DNA of 7,107 nucleotides from Pseudorhodoplanes sp. GTDB taxonomy: Bacteria; Pseudomonadota; Alphaproteobacteria; Rhizobiales; Xanthobacteraceae. The notes beneath the pieces were generated by a model. It saw only the letters and a program-made list of their open reading frames with translations, was not told the origin of the DNA and ran no database searches. Both the position numbers and the translations under genes were made by a program. The stretch spans positions 1 through 7,107 of the forward strand of contig WBUW01000153.1 of NCBI GenBank assembly GCA_008933495.1. The letters are read 5' to 3'. Shown here in pieces: positions 1 through 6,135 of this stretch (position 1 is its first letter; every line of letters starts with the position of its first letter).

Positions 1-210
1 AACGTCATCACCTTCGAACCGGAGGGGCCGTTCGGCGCCAAAGAGGCCGGGCAGGGGGCCGGCACCGGCGTCATCGCCGCGCTTGCCAATGCCATCTACG
101 ACGCGACGGGAGTGCGACTGAACCGCTTGCCGATGTCGCCTGACCGAATCCTGTTCGGTCTCAAAGAAAACGAGGAGAACGCCGGCGCAGCAAGGGTCGC
201 GGCGGAGTAA
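1..210 (+). CDS. Molybdenum hydroxylase large (molybdopterin-binding) subunit, C-terminal fragment
   Basis: Only the last 69 codons are in the window; the frame is open from base 1 and ends at TAA 208-210. The fragment has the usual end of xanthine dehydrogenase family molybdopterin-binding subunits: a GPFGAKEAGQG loop (fragment residues 9-19) followed by a helix reading ALANAIYDATGVRLNRLPMSPDRI (given here only as a landmark of 24 residues, split: ALANAIYDATGV, then RLNRLPMSPDRI). These enzymes hydroxylate, or in the 4-hydroxybenzoyl-CoA reductase branch dehydroxylate, aromatic or heterocyclic substrates using a molybdopterin cofactor, with FeS and usually FAD partner subunits that would lie upstream. 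The GPFGAKEA wording resembles the 4-hydroxybenzoyl-CoA reductase and aldehyde oxidase branches, but the fragment is too short to choose. Family members normally have Glu after GxKxxG as the catalytic base; here it is Gln18. The ligase gene follows after 52 bases, consistent with one operon. Confidence 0.85.
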   Translation, partial: NVITFEPEGPFGAKEAGQGAGTGVIAALANAIYDATGVRLNRLPMSPDRILFGLKENEENAGAARVAAE

Positions 211-253
211 CAGAGCGAACGTAACACCAATCGTTCCTCATCATGGGTTGCTC

Positions 254-258
254 GGAGG
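254..258 (+). promoter_or_regulatory. Ribosome binding site of the aryl-acid ligase
   Basis: GGAGG lies 4 bases before ATG 263. It overlaps the codons that would follow an upstream TTG at 248, so it favours ATG 263 as the start. The spacing is on the short side. Confidence 0.6.
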
Positions 259-262
259 ACTG

Positions 263-1939
263 ATGCTCGAACATTGCACGCCCTGGCCGGAGTCGTTTGC
301 CACGCAGTATTTGCGGCAGGGGTACTGGAAGACAGAAAGTCTCGTCGATGTTCTGGAGGCGCGCGCCGGCGCTGCACCCGATCGCGTGTTTGTATCCGAT
401 CTTCGCGGTAATCTGAATTACGGCAAAATCGATCGCCTGGCGAACCACATTGCGATGCACCTGCTAGGCCTCGGTCTGAAGCGGCGCGATATCGTCCTCC
501 TGCAATTTCCCAACGTCCGTGAATTCGTCATTGTCTTCTTTGCCTTGCAGAAGATCGGCGTCATTCCCGTAATGTGTCTGCCGCATCATCGCGCGCGGGA
601 ATTGTCCTATTTTGCCGAACTCACGGGCGCCAGTGCCTATCTGTTTCCGCAGCAGCACCGGAATTTTGATTATCTCCCGATGGCGCGGGAGCTGCAGGCG
701 GCGAATCCAAACCTGCGGCATCTGGTGGCGCTCGGAGACGGTACGGAGCCAGGCATTGCCTATCTCGATGAGTGGATGACAGAGGATGCGCCGGTGCGCG
801 AGCCGACGCGCGAGCTGGCAGCGCACCGGCCGGATCCGTTCGAAGTCGCTTTCATGCTGCTGTCGGGAGGAACCACGGGCGTTCCCAAGCTCATTCCACG
901 CACGCATGTCGATTACCTCTGCAATGCATCCGAATGCGTCCGTGCGTTGCGCTGGGATGCGAACACCGCCTTTTTGGTAGCGCTGCCGGCGGCGCATAAC
1001 TTCCCGCTCGGCGCGCCCGGTATGCTGGCGGCACTCGTCGCCGGCGGCCGCGTCGCCATGAGCGCGTCCACGGAGGCCGAGACCATCTTTGAAGCGGTTG
1101 AGCGACAACAGCCGACCTTCCTCGGCGTTACGCCGGCGTTGCTGATCTCCTTGCTGAATTCTCCGCTGCGCGAGAAGTACCGTCTCGATTCGCTGCGTCA
1201 CATCTATGCTGGCGGCCAGAAGATGTTACCCGAATTGGTCGAGCAAACACGCAAGGCGTGGCCGTTTGCGTCCCCTGGCCACGCTTTCGGCATGGCGGAA
1301 GGGTTGACCAATCTCAGCCGGCCGGATGATCCCTGGTGCGATATCGTGGAGACACAAGGACGCCCGGTTTCCGCAGCTGACGAGATCCGGATCGTTGGCG
1401 ACAGCGACGAGAGCCTGCCTGTGGGTGCGGTCGGCGAACTGATCACTCGCGGCCCTTACACCATTCGCGGCTACTACAAGTCCGATACCTATAATCGACA
1501 GGCTTTCACCGGCGATGGCTTCTATCGCACCGGCGACATGGTGCGACTGCATCCACGCGGCAATCTGGTGGTCGAAGGTCGCAAGAAGGACGTGATCAAT
1601 CGTGGCGGCGAAAAGATCAGCGCTGAAGAAATCGAAAATCTTATTCTTGGTCACGAAAAGGTTCACATGGCTGCTGTGGTGGCCATGCCCGACGCCGTCA
1701 TGGGCGAGCGGAGTTGTGCGTTTGTGACGCTGCGCTCCGGCAAATCCCTTACTTTGACTGAACTAACTGCCTACCTGGAGAAGAAACAGATCGCCAAGTT
1801 CAAATTGCCAGAGCGTCTCGAGGTTGTTGATTCGTTGCCGCTCTCCGGAATGGGAAAAGTATCAAAAAAAGATTTGCGCGAGGTCATCGCGGCGAAGCTA
1901 GAGTCGGAGGGGATGCGTGCAGGTTCTTGCCGGAATTAA
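263..1939 (+). CDS. Aryl-acid AMP ligase / aryl-CoA ligase, EntE/DhbE-like
   Basis: This 558-residue protein is an ANL-superfamily adenylating enzyme that activates a carboxylic acid with ATP to the acyl-AMP and then passes it to CoA or to a carrier-protein thiol. It resembles EntE/DhbE (2,3-dihydroxybenzoate-AMP ligase) along its whole length, beginning with the N-terminal WPESFATQYLRQGYW (residues 8-22). Visible motifs are the P-loop LSGGTTGVPK (200-209), the acyl-pocket AAHNFPL (243-249), GMAEGLTN (343-350), YRTGD with Asp425 for the ribose, the hinge GRKKD (439-443), NRGGEKISAEEIENL (446-460), and the catalytic lysine Lys532 in GMGKVSKK. The length is normal for the family (about 540-560). 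ATG 263 is chosen over TTG 248 because of the GGAGG at 254-258 and because family members start just before the WPE motif. No carrier-protein, isochorismate or NRPS gene is in view, and a molybdenum hydroxylase lies upstream, so an aryl-CoA ligase in catabolism (for example for salicylate or another benzoate) is more likely than siderophore synthesis. Substrate unknown. Confidence 0.9.
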   Translation: MLEHCTPWPESFATQYLRQGYWKTESLVDVLEARAGAAPDRVFVSDLRGNLNYGKIDRLANHIAMHLLGLGLKRRDIVLLQFPNVREFVIVFFALQKIGVIPVMCLPHHRARELSYFAELTGASAYLFPQQHRNFDYLPMARELQAANPNLRHLVALGDGTEPGIAYLDEWMTEDAPVREPTRELAAHRPDPFEVAFMLLSGGTTGVPKLIPRTHVDYLCNASECVRALRWDANTAFLVALPAAHNFPLGAPGMLAALVAGGRVAMSASTEAETIFEAVERQQPTFLGVTPALLISLLNSPLREKYRLDSLRHIYAGGQKMLPELVEQTRKAWPFASPGHAFGMAEGLTNLSRPDDPWCDIVETQGRPVSAADEIRIVGDSDESLPVGAVGELITRGPYTIRGYYKSDTYNRQAFTGDGFYRTGDMVRLHPRGNLVVEGRKKDVINRGGEKISAEEIENLILGHEKVHMAAVVAMPDAVMGERSCAFVTLRSGKSLTLTELTAYLEKKQIAKFKLPERLEVVDSLPLSGMGKVSKKDLREVIAAKLESEGMRAGSCRN

Positions 1940-1991
1940 CCCGCTCTCCGCACCGCTCCCATACCGGCGGCCCACGATGTTCGCACGGCGA

Positions 1992-2627
1992 TCATCGCGT
2001 TTTGCCGCGTTTTCTGCGCGCGATATCCCGCAAAGGCATGGAAACTCCCTCCGCAACACGCCGGCGATCAGGCTCAATCTCGGTCAGCGGTTCGACTGCC
2101 GCATGGGTCTCCAGAGACCGGCGAGTCAATTGGTGATATTGGCCGGTTGCCTCAATCTTCGAAGCCAATTCCGCCGGCGTGAGCTGACGCACGATTCGCG
2201 CCGGGATACCCATGACCAAATGGCGTGCGGGAATTTCGACACCTGTCGCCACGAAAGTCATCGCCGCCACGATTGCGGACTCGCCGACAATGGCACGGTC
2301 CATGATCACCGAATTCATACCGACCATTGCGTTGGAGCCGATCTGTGCGCTGTGAATGATGGCGCCGTGCCCGATATGACCATCCGGCCCGATGATCAGG
2401 TCAACGCCAGGCAGGCAATGCAGCGTGCAATTGTCCTGCACATTGCAACCCTTTTCCAGAATGATGCGAGCAAAATCGCCGCGCAGCGACGCTCCCGGTG
2501 CCACGTAGCAGCCTGGACCCACTCTTACGTCGCCGATGAGTATGGCGTCGGGATGCACGAAGGCGGTTGGATCGACGACGGGACGAACCCCGTCAATCGC
2601 ATAGATTCGGCGTCGAGATGAGGACAT
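1992..2627 (-). CDS. paaY: PaaY/CaiE-type hexapeptide-repeat protein (gamma-carbonic-anhydrase-like; possible acyl-CoA thioesterase)
   Basis: The 211-residue product matches E. coli PaaY along its full length: an opening RIYAIDGVRPVVDPTAFVHP (residues 7-26), a left-handed beta-helix built of hexapeptide repeats (about 20-145), and a C-terminal helical tail ending in VEPLTEIEPDRRR (178-190). The likely metal ligands of the gamma-carbonic anhydrase fold are present: His70 (QDNCTLH), His87 and His92 (GHIGHGAIIH). E. coli PaaY is a thioesterase that removes stalled ring-opened CoA intermediates of phenylacetate breakdown; CaiE is the related protein of the carnitine operon. No paaA-K genes are visible here, so the same role on another aryl-CoA or hydroxyacyl-CoA is an inference. 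The ATG at 2627 is chosen because homologues start just before the IYxIDG segment; I see no good ribosome binding site before it. A longer frame from 2747 would run past the start of the divergent gene and is unlikely. The gene is convergent with the ligase, with 52 bases between the stops. Confidence 0.85.
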   Translation of the reverse strand: MSSSRRRIYAIDGVRPVVDPTAFVHPDAILIGDVRVGPGCYVAPGASLRGDFARIILEKGCNVQDNCTLHCLPGVDLIIGPDGHIGHGAIIHSAQIGSNAMVGMNSVIMDRAIVGESAIVAAMTFVATGVEIPARHLVMGIPARIVRQLTPAELASKIEATGQYHQLTRRSLETHAAVEPLTEIEPDRRRVAEGVSMPLRDIARRKRGKTR

Positions 2628-2735
2628 CGTATGAGCTGATGCTGAAGCGGTTTCGGGATGTTGAAGGTAACAGCAGGGCGGCACCGGGCCCAGGATTTTC
2701 GTCAAACAAGAACGCGGTTGCAAGGGAGGCGTTTC
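2628..2735. promoter_or_regulatory. Divergent control region between the paaY-like and Dabb genes
   Basis: These 108 bases separate two divergently read start codons and must hold both promoters unless transcription starts further away. On the minus strand a TTGACG at about 2700-2705 could serve as a -35 element, but there is no matching -10 at normal spacing. No clear operator palindrome was found apart from a short GGGCCC. The assignment rests on gene layout. Confidence 0.4.
2724..2729 (+). promoter_or_regulatory. Ribosome binding site of the Dabb-domain gene
   Basis: GGGAGG is 6 bases before ATG 2736. It fixes the start at 2736 rather than at the upstream in-frame ATG 2658. Confidence 0.75.
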
Positions 2736-3044
2736 ATGATCCGGCACGTATTTCTCTACAAGCTGGCGTCCGCTGCGGACGCGGAAAGGACTGAGAAGAT
2801 TCTCAATGCCCTACCGGCGGGGGTTCCGGGCATTCGCGGCTGGACCTTTGGCCGTCATCAGGCGCCAGCCGGAGCGCGGCCTGGTCGCTGGGACTATGGG
2901 CTTGTTTGCGATTTCGACAGCTTTGCCGACTTGCAGGCCTACAACGCACATCCTCTGCACAAAGAAGCGGTCAAGAACCTGCTGCCCATGCTCGATGGCC
3001 ACGCCATCTGCGATTTCGAATTTGCTTCGGTGCAGTCTGATTGA
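2736..3044 (+). CDS. Dabb (stress-responsive alpha/beta-barrel) domain protein
   Basis: A 102-residue protein forming a single Dabb ferredoxin-like domain (Pfam PF07876 family by pattern). The family hallmarks are the opening MIRHVFLYKL with a buried His at residue 4, a central strand WDYGLVCDFDSFADLQAY (52-69), then HPLHKEAV (72-79), and a closing strand CDFEF (92-96). Family members are small dimeric proteins; a few act as cyclases or as enzymes on polyketide or aromatic compounds, but most have no known function. The strong GGGAGG at 2724 and the conserved IRHVxLxK opening decide the start. Divergent from the PaaY-like gene, it may be controlled with it and act on the same pathway; that is inferred from position. 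The stop is followed by 222 bases before dctQ. Confidence 0.85.
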   Translation: MIRHVFLYKLASAADAERTEKILNALPAGVPGIRGWTFGRHQAPAGARPGRWDYGLVCDFDSFADLQAYNAHPLHKEAVKNLLPMLDGHAICDFEFASVQSD

Positions 3045-3058
3045 TCCTGAATATCGCA

Positions 3059-3089
3059 GGACCAACTACGAGCGTGTGCGCGGTGGTCC
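3059..3089. repeat. Inverted repeat GGACCA/TGGTCC, 19-base spacer
   Basis: The arms GGACCA (3059-3064) and TGGTCC (3084-3089) are perfect 6-base inverted repeats beginning 15 bases after the Dabb gene stop. There is no T-run afterwards, so it is a poor intrinsic terminator; it may be a pair of regulator half-sites, or chance. Confidence 0.3.
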
Positions 3090-3226
3090 AATCGGAGTTT
3101 GATCTAGGCGATGACTGGAGCGCTTGATGTGTTCTTGGCTGGCAAGTGAACGGTCTTTGCGGTCTCTTCTTGAATTCAGGCTGCACCACGGCTGCGTTGT
3201 TGGGTCATCTTGAGTGATTGAACACA

Positions 3227-3239
3227 CCGTCGTCGACGG
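3227..3239. repeat. 13-base perfect palindrome before dctQ, candidate operator
   Basis: CCGTCG-T-CGACGG is symmetric about base 3233 and lies 13 bases before the dctQ ribosome binding site, where a repressor could block the operon. In GC-rich DNA such a site can arise by chance, so function is unproven. Confidence 0.3.
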
Positions 3240-3251
3240 CGGGTCACGATT

Positions 3252-3257
3252 GGGAGG
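3252..3257 (+). promoter_or_regulatory. Ribosome binding site of dctQ
   Basis: GGGAGG is 9 bases before ATG 3267. It supports the long N-terminus rather than the in-frame ATGs at 3306, 3324 or 3339, none of which has a comparable site. Confidence 0.6.
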
Positions 3258-3266
3258 TAACGGACA

Positions 3267-3902
3267 ATGGGCGGAAACCAAGATCGAGGTGAGGCGCATT
3301 CCGTTATGGATCGGTGTGATGTGATGTTCTCGCAGGACATGGTTACCGGATTTCCGAAGCCATCAACGCTCGTTCAAGTGAGCCTGCGGCTCGCCCGCAT
3401 CGAGAACGTCATTGCCGGTCTGCTGATCGGAATTGTGTTCGTGCTGCTTCTGGCGAATACGGCGACGCGCGCCTTCGGAAAGCCGGTGATCTGGATCGAT
3501 GAACTGGCCATCTATGCAATGATCTGGGCAGGTTTTCTCGGCGCATCTGCCGGTCTTGCGACGAATACTCACATCGCGGTGACCTTGCTGCCCGACTATT
3601 TCGGAGCTCGAGGCCGTTGGTGGAGTTCTGTTTTTATCCACACCGTGTTGACGGCGTTTTTCGTGATATTCGCTGTGATCCTTTGGCGCTGGTTTTCGCC
3701 ATTGGAACTCGCCCATGCGGAAAGCCTTGCGGCGTTCAGCGCCGAGACCTTCAACTACATGTATTCCGAACCGGCAATGACGATGCCGGTCCCAAAATAT
3801 CTGTTCTGGCTCGTCCTTCCGCTGTTTTGCCTCAGCGCGTTCTTTCACTGCCTGTCCAACCTGATGACTGCACTCGAGGCGCCGTCGGGAGGCAAGCCAT
3901 GA
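3267..3902 (+). CDS. dctQ: TRAP transporter small permease, DctQ family
   Basis: A 211-residue inner-membrane protein with four predicted membrane segments at about residues 48-66, 80-101, 119-140 and 177-200, the DctQ topology. The segment PVIWIDELAIYAMIWAGFLGA (73-93; key residues W76, D78, E79, W87, G89) matches the family's conserved W-x-[DE]-E...W..FLG motif. DctQ pairs with DctM and is needed for sodium-driven uptake of carboxylates delivered by the periplasmic binding protein. The first 45 residues are hydrophilic and longer than in most DctQ proteins; starting at a later Met would give 187-198 residues, but the best ribosome binding site is at 3252. The stop codon overlaps the dctM start by 4 bases (ATGA, 3899-3902), indicating coupled translation. 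First gene of a four-gene operon. Confidence 0.88.
   Translation: MGGNQDRGEAHSVMDRCDVMFSQDMVTGFPKPSTLVQVSLRLARIENVIAGLLIGIVFVLLLANTATRAFGKPVIWIDELAIYAMIWAGFLGASAGLATNTHIAVTLLPDYFGARGRWWSSVFIHTVLTAFFVIFAVILWRWFSPLELAHAESLAAFSAETFNYMYSEPAMTMPVPKYLFWLVLPLFCLSAFFHCLSNLMTALEAPSGGKP
3887..3892 (+). promoter_or_regulatory. Ribosome binding site of dctM
   Basis: GGGAGG inside the end of dctQ, 6 bases before ATG 3899. It sets the dctM start against the longer open frame that runs back to 3617. Confidence 0.75.
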
Positions 3903-5170
3903 TCGTGGGGTTGTCCTTTGTCGGGCTGATTCTCGCCGCGATACCGATTTCGTTTGCCTTAATCATCACTGCGCTTGTTTACATTGCGGTCACCGGGAAC
4001 TTCGGGCTTCTACAATCATTCGGTCAGCAATTGTTCGGTGGGTTGGAAAATTACGGGTTGCTTGCGCTGCCGCTTTTTATCCTTCTTGGCGAGTTCATGA
4101 ATGCCGGCGGAATCGGGCGCCGTCTGATGGCGCTTGCTGCGGCCATGCTGGGTTCGGTGCGGGGCGGGCTTGCCTATATCAATCTCGTCGCCAACATGAT
4201 GATGGCGGCCATTCTCGGTTCAACGGTAGCCCAGATTACCGTGATGTCGCGGCTGGCAGTGCCGGAGATGGTTCGTACGGGATATCCGAAGGATGTCTCG
4301 GTGGCGATCACAGCGGCGGGCGGCCTGCTCGCACCAATCATTCCGCCAAGCATGATCTTCATCATCTTTGGCGTGGTTGCCCAGGTTCCGATCGGCGATC
4401 TTTTTGCTGCGGGCATCGTGCCAGGTCTTCTGCTCTTCCTTTTCTTCGTCGGCATTATCGGTGTGGTGGCGCGCCGGCGCAGCTTACCGTCCACGCCGAG
4501 GTCGAGTTGGCCTGAGCGCTTCGCGGCGGTGAAGGATGCACTGCCGTCGGCGCTGATCCCGGTGACGATCATCGGATCGATCCTTGGGGGCCTTGCAACG
4601 CCAACGGAGGCGGCTGCTGTTGCATCGTTGATGGCAGTTCTTGTCGGACTTTTCGTCTACCGGGAAATGACGGTCGCCGACATCGGCTCCGCATTCGTCA
4701 ATGCGGCGAAAGGTGCAGCTGTTGTGCTGTTTCTCGTTGCGTCTGCCCAGGTGTTCTCGTGGGTGATCACTTTCGAGAACGTCCCGGCCACCGTCGCCGA
4801 GATGATGCGGGCAACAACATCGTCCCCAACCGTCTTTCTGCTGCTGGTAACAGCACTGCTCCTGGGGGTGGGAATGGTGATGGATCCGATCCCCGCGATT
4901 ATCCTGGTCGTGCCGGTTCTGTTGCCGATTGCCACGATTCAATACGGGATCGACCCAATCCAATTTGGCATGGTGGTGTGCATCAATCTCACAGCCGGAT
5001 TGCTGACGCCGCCGGTCGGCACCGGCCTGTTCACTGCAGCCCTTCTGAATGACATTCGCGCCGAGCGAATCGCTTGGTTGCTCATCCCGTATCTCGTTGC
5101 AGTCGTCGCGGTGCTCCTACTGCTGATTGTTTTTCCGTCGCTCTCGGCAATATTCACGGTCGGCACGTGA
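3899..5170 (+). CDS. dctM: TRAP transporter large permease, DctM family
   Basis: A 423-residue, very hydrophobic inner-membrane protein of the normal DctM length (about 425). It is the transport-catalysing subunit of the tripartite TRAP system and forms the elevator-like channel driven by sodium. Family landmarks are LPLFILLGEFMNAGGIG (57-73), the segment MAAILGSTVAQ (102-112) where most homologues have a GSGSAV-type sequence, APIIPPSMIFIIFG (145-158), GGLATPTEAAAVA (230-242) and GLLTPPVGTGLF (367-378). The start is set by the GGGAGG at 3887 and by the ATGA overlap with dctQ. The stop TGA shares its last base with the ATG of the dehydrogenase gene. The ILGST form of the first hairpin motif is a mild variation; otherwise it looks intact. 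Confidence 0.93.
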   Translation: MIVGLSFVGLILAAIPISFALIITALVYIAVTGNFGLLQSFGQQLFGGLENYGLLALPLFILLGEFMNAGGIGRRLMALAAAMLGSVRGGLAYINLVANMMMAAILGSTVAQITVMSRLAVPEMVRTGYPKDVSVAITAAGGLLAPIIPPSMIFIIFGVVAQVPIGDLFAAGIVPGLLLFLFFVGIIGVVARRRSLPSTPRSSWPERFAAVKDALPSALIPVTIIGSILGGLATPTEAAAVASLMAVLVGLFVYREMTVADIGSAFVNAAKGAAVVLFLVASAQVFSWVITFENVPATVAEMMRATTSSPTVFLLLVTALLLGVGMVMDPIPAIILVVPVLLPIATIQYGIDPIQFGMVVCINLTAGLLTPPVGTGLFTAALLNDIRAERIAWLLIPYLVAVVAVLLLLIVFPSLSAIFTVGT

Positions 5171-6135
5171 TGCAAATCCCTCAGCGCAATATACTGGTCC
5201 TCGGAGGCGGCCTGATCGGCGCGGGCTGGGCAGTGGCCTTTGCAGGAGCCGGCTATAGTGTGTCCGTGCTCGATCGTGACGCGGCGGCGGCGCCGCGGCT
5301 TGCCTCGATCTGGTCTGTCGGCCGCAATGTCTTGGCGCAGCTCGGGGCACTCGATCCCGAGGCTGCGGCCCCCTTCGTCATTCTCGACTATAGCGAGTTG
5401 CCAGCAGCGCCGATCCTCGTCCAGGAGGCGTTGCCCGAGCGGCTTGAACTCAAGCGTGCCGCGCTCGTGGAGTTGGAAAGCCATATTCCGTCCGATTGCC
5501 TGATCGCCTCGAGTTCATCTGGGCTCACGGCGACCGTCCTGCAGGAAGGAATGCTGCATCCCGATCGTCTCTTTATCGCGCACCCCTGCAATCCGCCTTA
5601 TCTGATGCCGACCGTGGAACTATCCGGCGGTACCAATACGGCACCCGAAATGCTTGGGCGAGCGGAGGCGATTTATCATTCTTTGGGAAAGACCGTTCTT
5701 CACCTGAGGCGGGAAGTACCGGGCCATCTTATAAACCGTCTTCAGTTCGCGCTCTGGCGGGAAGTTGTTCATCTCGCCGCGACCGGTGTTGCGAGCCTCG
5801 CCGATATCGAAATGGCGGTGATGGAAGGGCTGGCGCCGCGCTGGATCAGCACAGGGCCAAGCACCGTATTCCACCTTGCCGGGGGCGAAGGCGGCTTGGC
5901 GCGCTTCCTTGCCGAACTCGGGCCCGCCGTCGAGGGATGTTGGGCGAATCTCGGCCGTCCTCATCTCGACTCCGGAACATGCGCATTGCTAGTCGAGGGA
6001 ATGGCAGAGATTGCCAGGGGACGAAGTCCATCCGAACTCGCGATGGTTCGCAACAGGGCAATGGTTGCGTTCGCGCAGCACTTCGAGCGCGCGGAAGTAT
6101 CCTGCAATATCAATCAAACGGGAGGAGAAGACTAA
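5170..6135 (+). CDS. 3-hydroxyacyl-CoA dehydrogenase family NAD-dependent dehydrogenase (lambda-crystallin / L-carnitine dehydrogenase type)
   Basis: A soluble 321-residue enzyme with an N-terminal Rossmann domain, showing the dinucleotide loop LGGGLIGAGWA (11-21) and acidic Asp35 at the end of the second strand, which favours NAD over NADP. The catalytic pair is visible as His138 and Glu150 in HPCNPPYLMPTVE (138-150), with Asn141 and the SSSSG stretch (114-118). The C-terminal helical domain starts at PGHLINRLQFALWREVVHL (184-202) and includes GLAPRWISTGPSTVFHL (220-236), typical of the short branch with L-gulonate 3-dehydrogenase, L-carnitine dehydrogenase and lambda-crystallin. It should oxidise the 3-hydroxy group of a hydroxy acid or its CoA ester to a ketone. 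The start ATG overlaps the dctM stop by one base (TGATG) and has no clear ribosome binding site, so translation probably depends on dctM. An adjacent in-frame GTG at 5167 cannot be excluded. Its place between permease and binding-protein genes ties it to the imported substrate, which is not known. Confidence 0.88.
   Translation: MQIPQRNILVLGGGLIGAGWAVAFAGAGYSVSVLDRDAAAAPRLASIWSVGRNVLAQLGALDPEAAAPFVILDYSELPAAPILVQEALPERLELKRAALVELESHIPSDCLIASSSSGLTATVLQEGMLHPDRLFIAHPCNPPYLMPTVELSGGTNTAPEMLGRAEAIYHSLGKTVLHLRREVPGHLINRLQFALWREVVHLAATGVASLADIEMAVMEGLAPRWISTGPSTVFHLAGGEGGLARFLAELGPAVEGCWANLGRPHLDSGTCALLVEGMAEIARGRSPSELAMVRNRAMVAFAQHFERAEVSCNINQTGGED
6120..6125 (+). promoter_or_regulatory. Ribosome binding site of dctP
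   Basis: GGGAGG (with a following AG) at the end of the dehydrogenase gene, 9 bases before ATG 6135. It allows stronger, partly independent translation of the binding protein, which is usually needed in excess. Confidence 0.7.

Larger units (their letters stand above)
3045..3266. promoter_or_regulatory. Intergenic region upstream of the TRAP transporter operon
   Basis: These 222 bases hold no credible gene on either strand; the short reading frames crossing them have no family resemblance and no ribosome binding sites. The region is expected to contain the dctQ-dctM-dehydrogenase-dctP promoter. I could not pick a convincing -35/-10 pair or a sigma-54 site. Two inverted repeats are listed separately and are the only candidate operators. 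No T-rich hairpin ends the preceding gene. Confidence 0.5.

Noticed and set aside
464..1201. A 245-codon open frame on the minus strand opposite the ligase gene
   Set aside because: It is rich in Arg, Gln and His with no recognisable domain and lies fully within a strongly supported ligase; it is a GC-rich shadow frame.
1940..1991. Bidirectional terminator between the convergent ligase and PaaY-like genes
   Set aside because: I found no GC-rich stem followed by a T-run on either strand in these 52 bases.
1917..2621. A 234-codon plus-strand open frame opposite the PaaY-like gene
   Set aside because: The minus strand encodes a full-length PaaY match; this frame has no family resemblance and overlaps the ligase end.
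2628..2747. N-terminal extension of the PaaY-like protein by 40 residues
   Set aside because: The added residues have no counterpart in PaaY and would overlap the start of the divergent Dabb gene.
3120..3165. Sigma-54 type promoter suggested by TGGCAAG followed by TTTGC
   Set aside because: The GG and GC elements are about 18 bases apart, whereas sigma-54 sites need the fixed -24/-12 spacing.
3617..3898. Extension of DctM upstream into the dctQ gene
   Set aside because: The sequence is a shadow of dctQ; the GGGAGG at 3887 and the family's usual N-terminus place the start at 3899.
4484..4963. A 159-codon minus-strand open frame opposite dctM
   Set aside because: Its His/Arg/Gln/Asp-rich composition is that of an antisense frame to a hydrophobic membrane protein; no domain is visible.
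5496..6134. Extension of the DctP frame upstream into the dehydrogenase gene
   Set aside because: It would bury the signal peptide about 213 residues inside the protein; the true start is ATG 6135.
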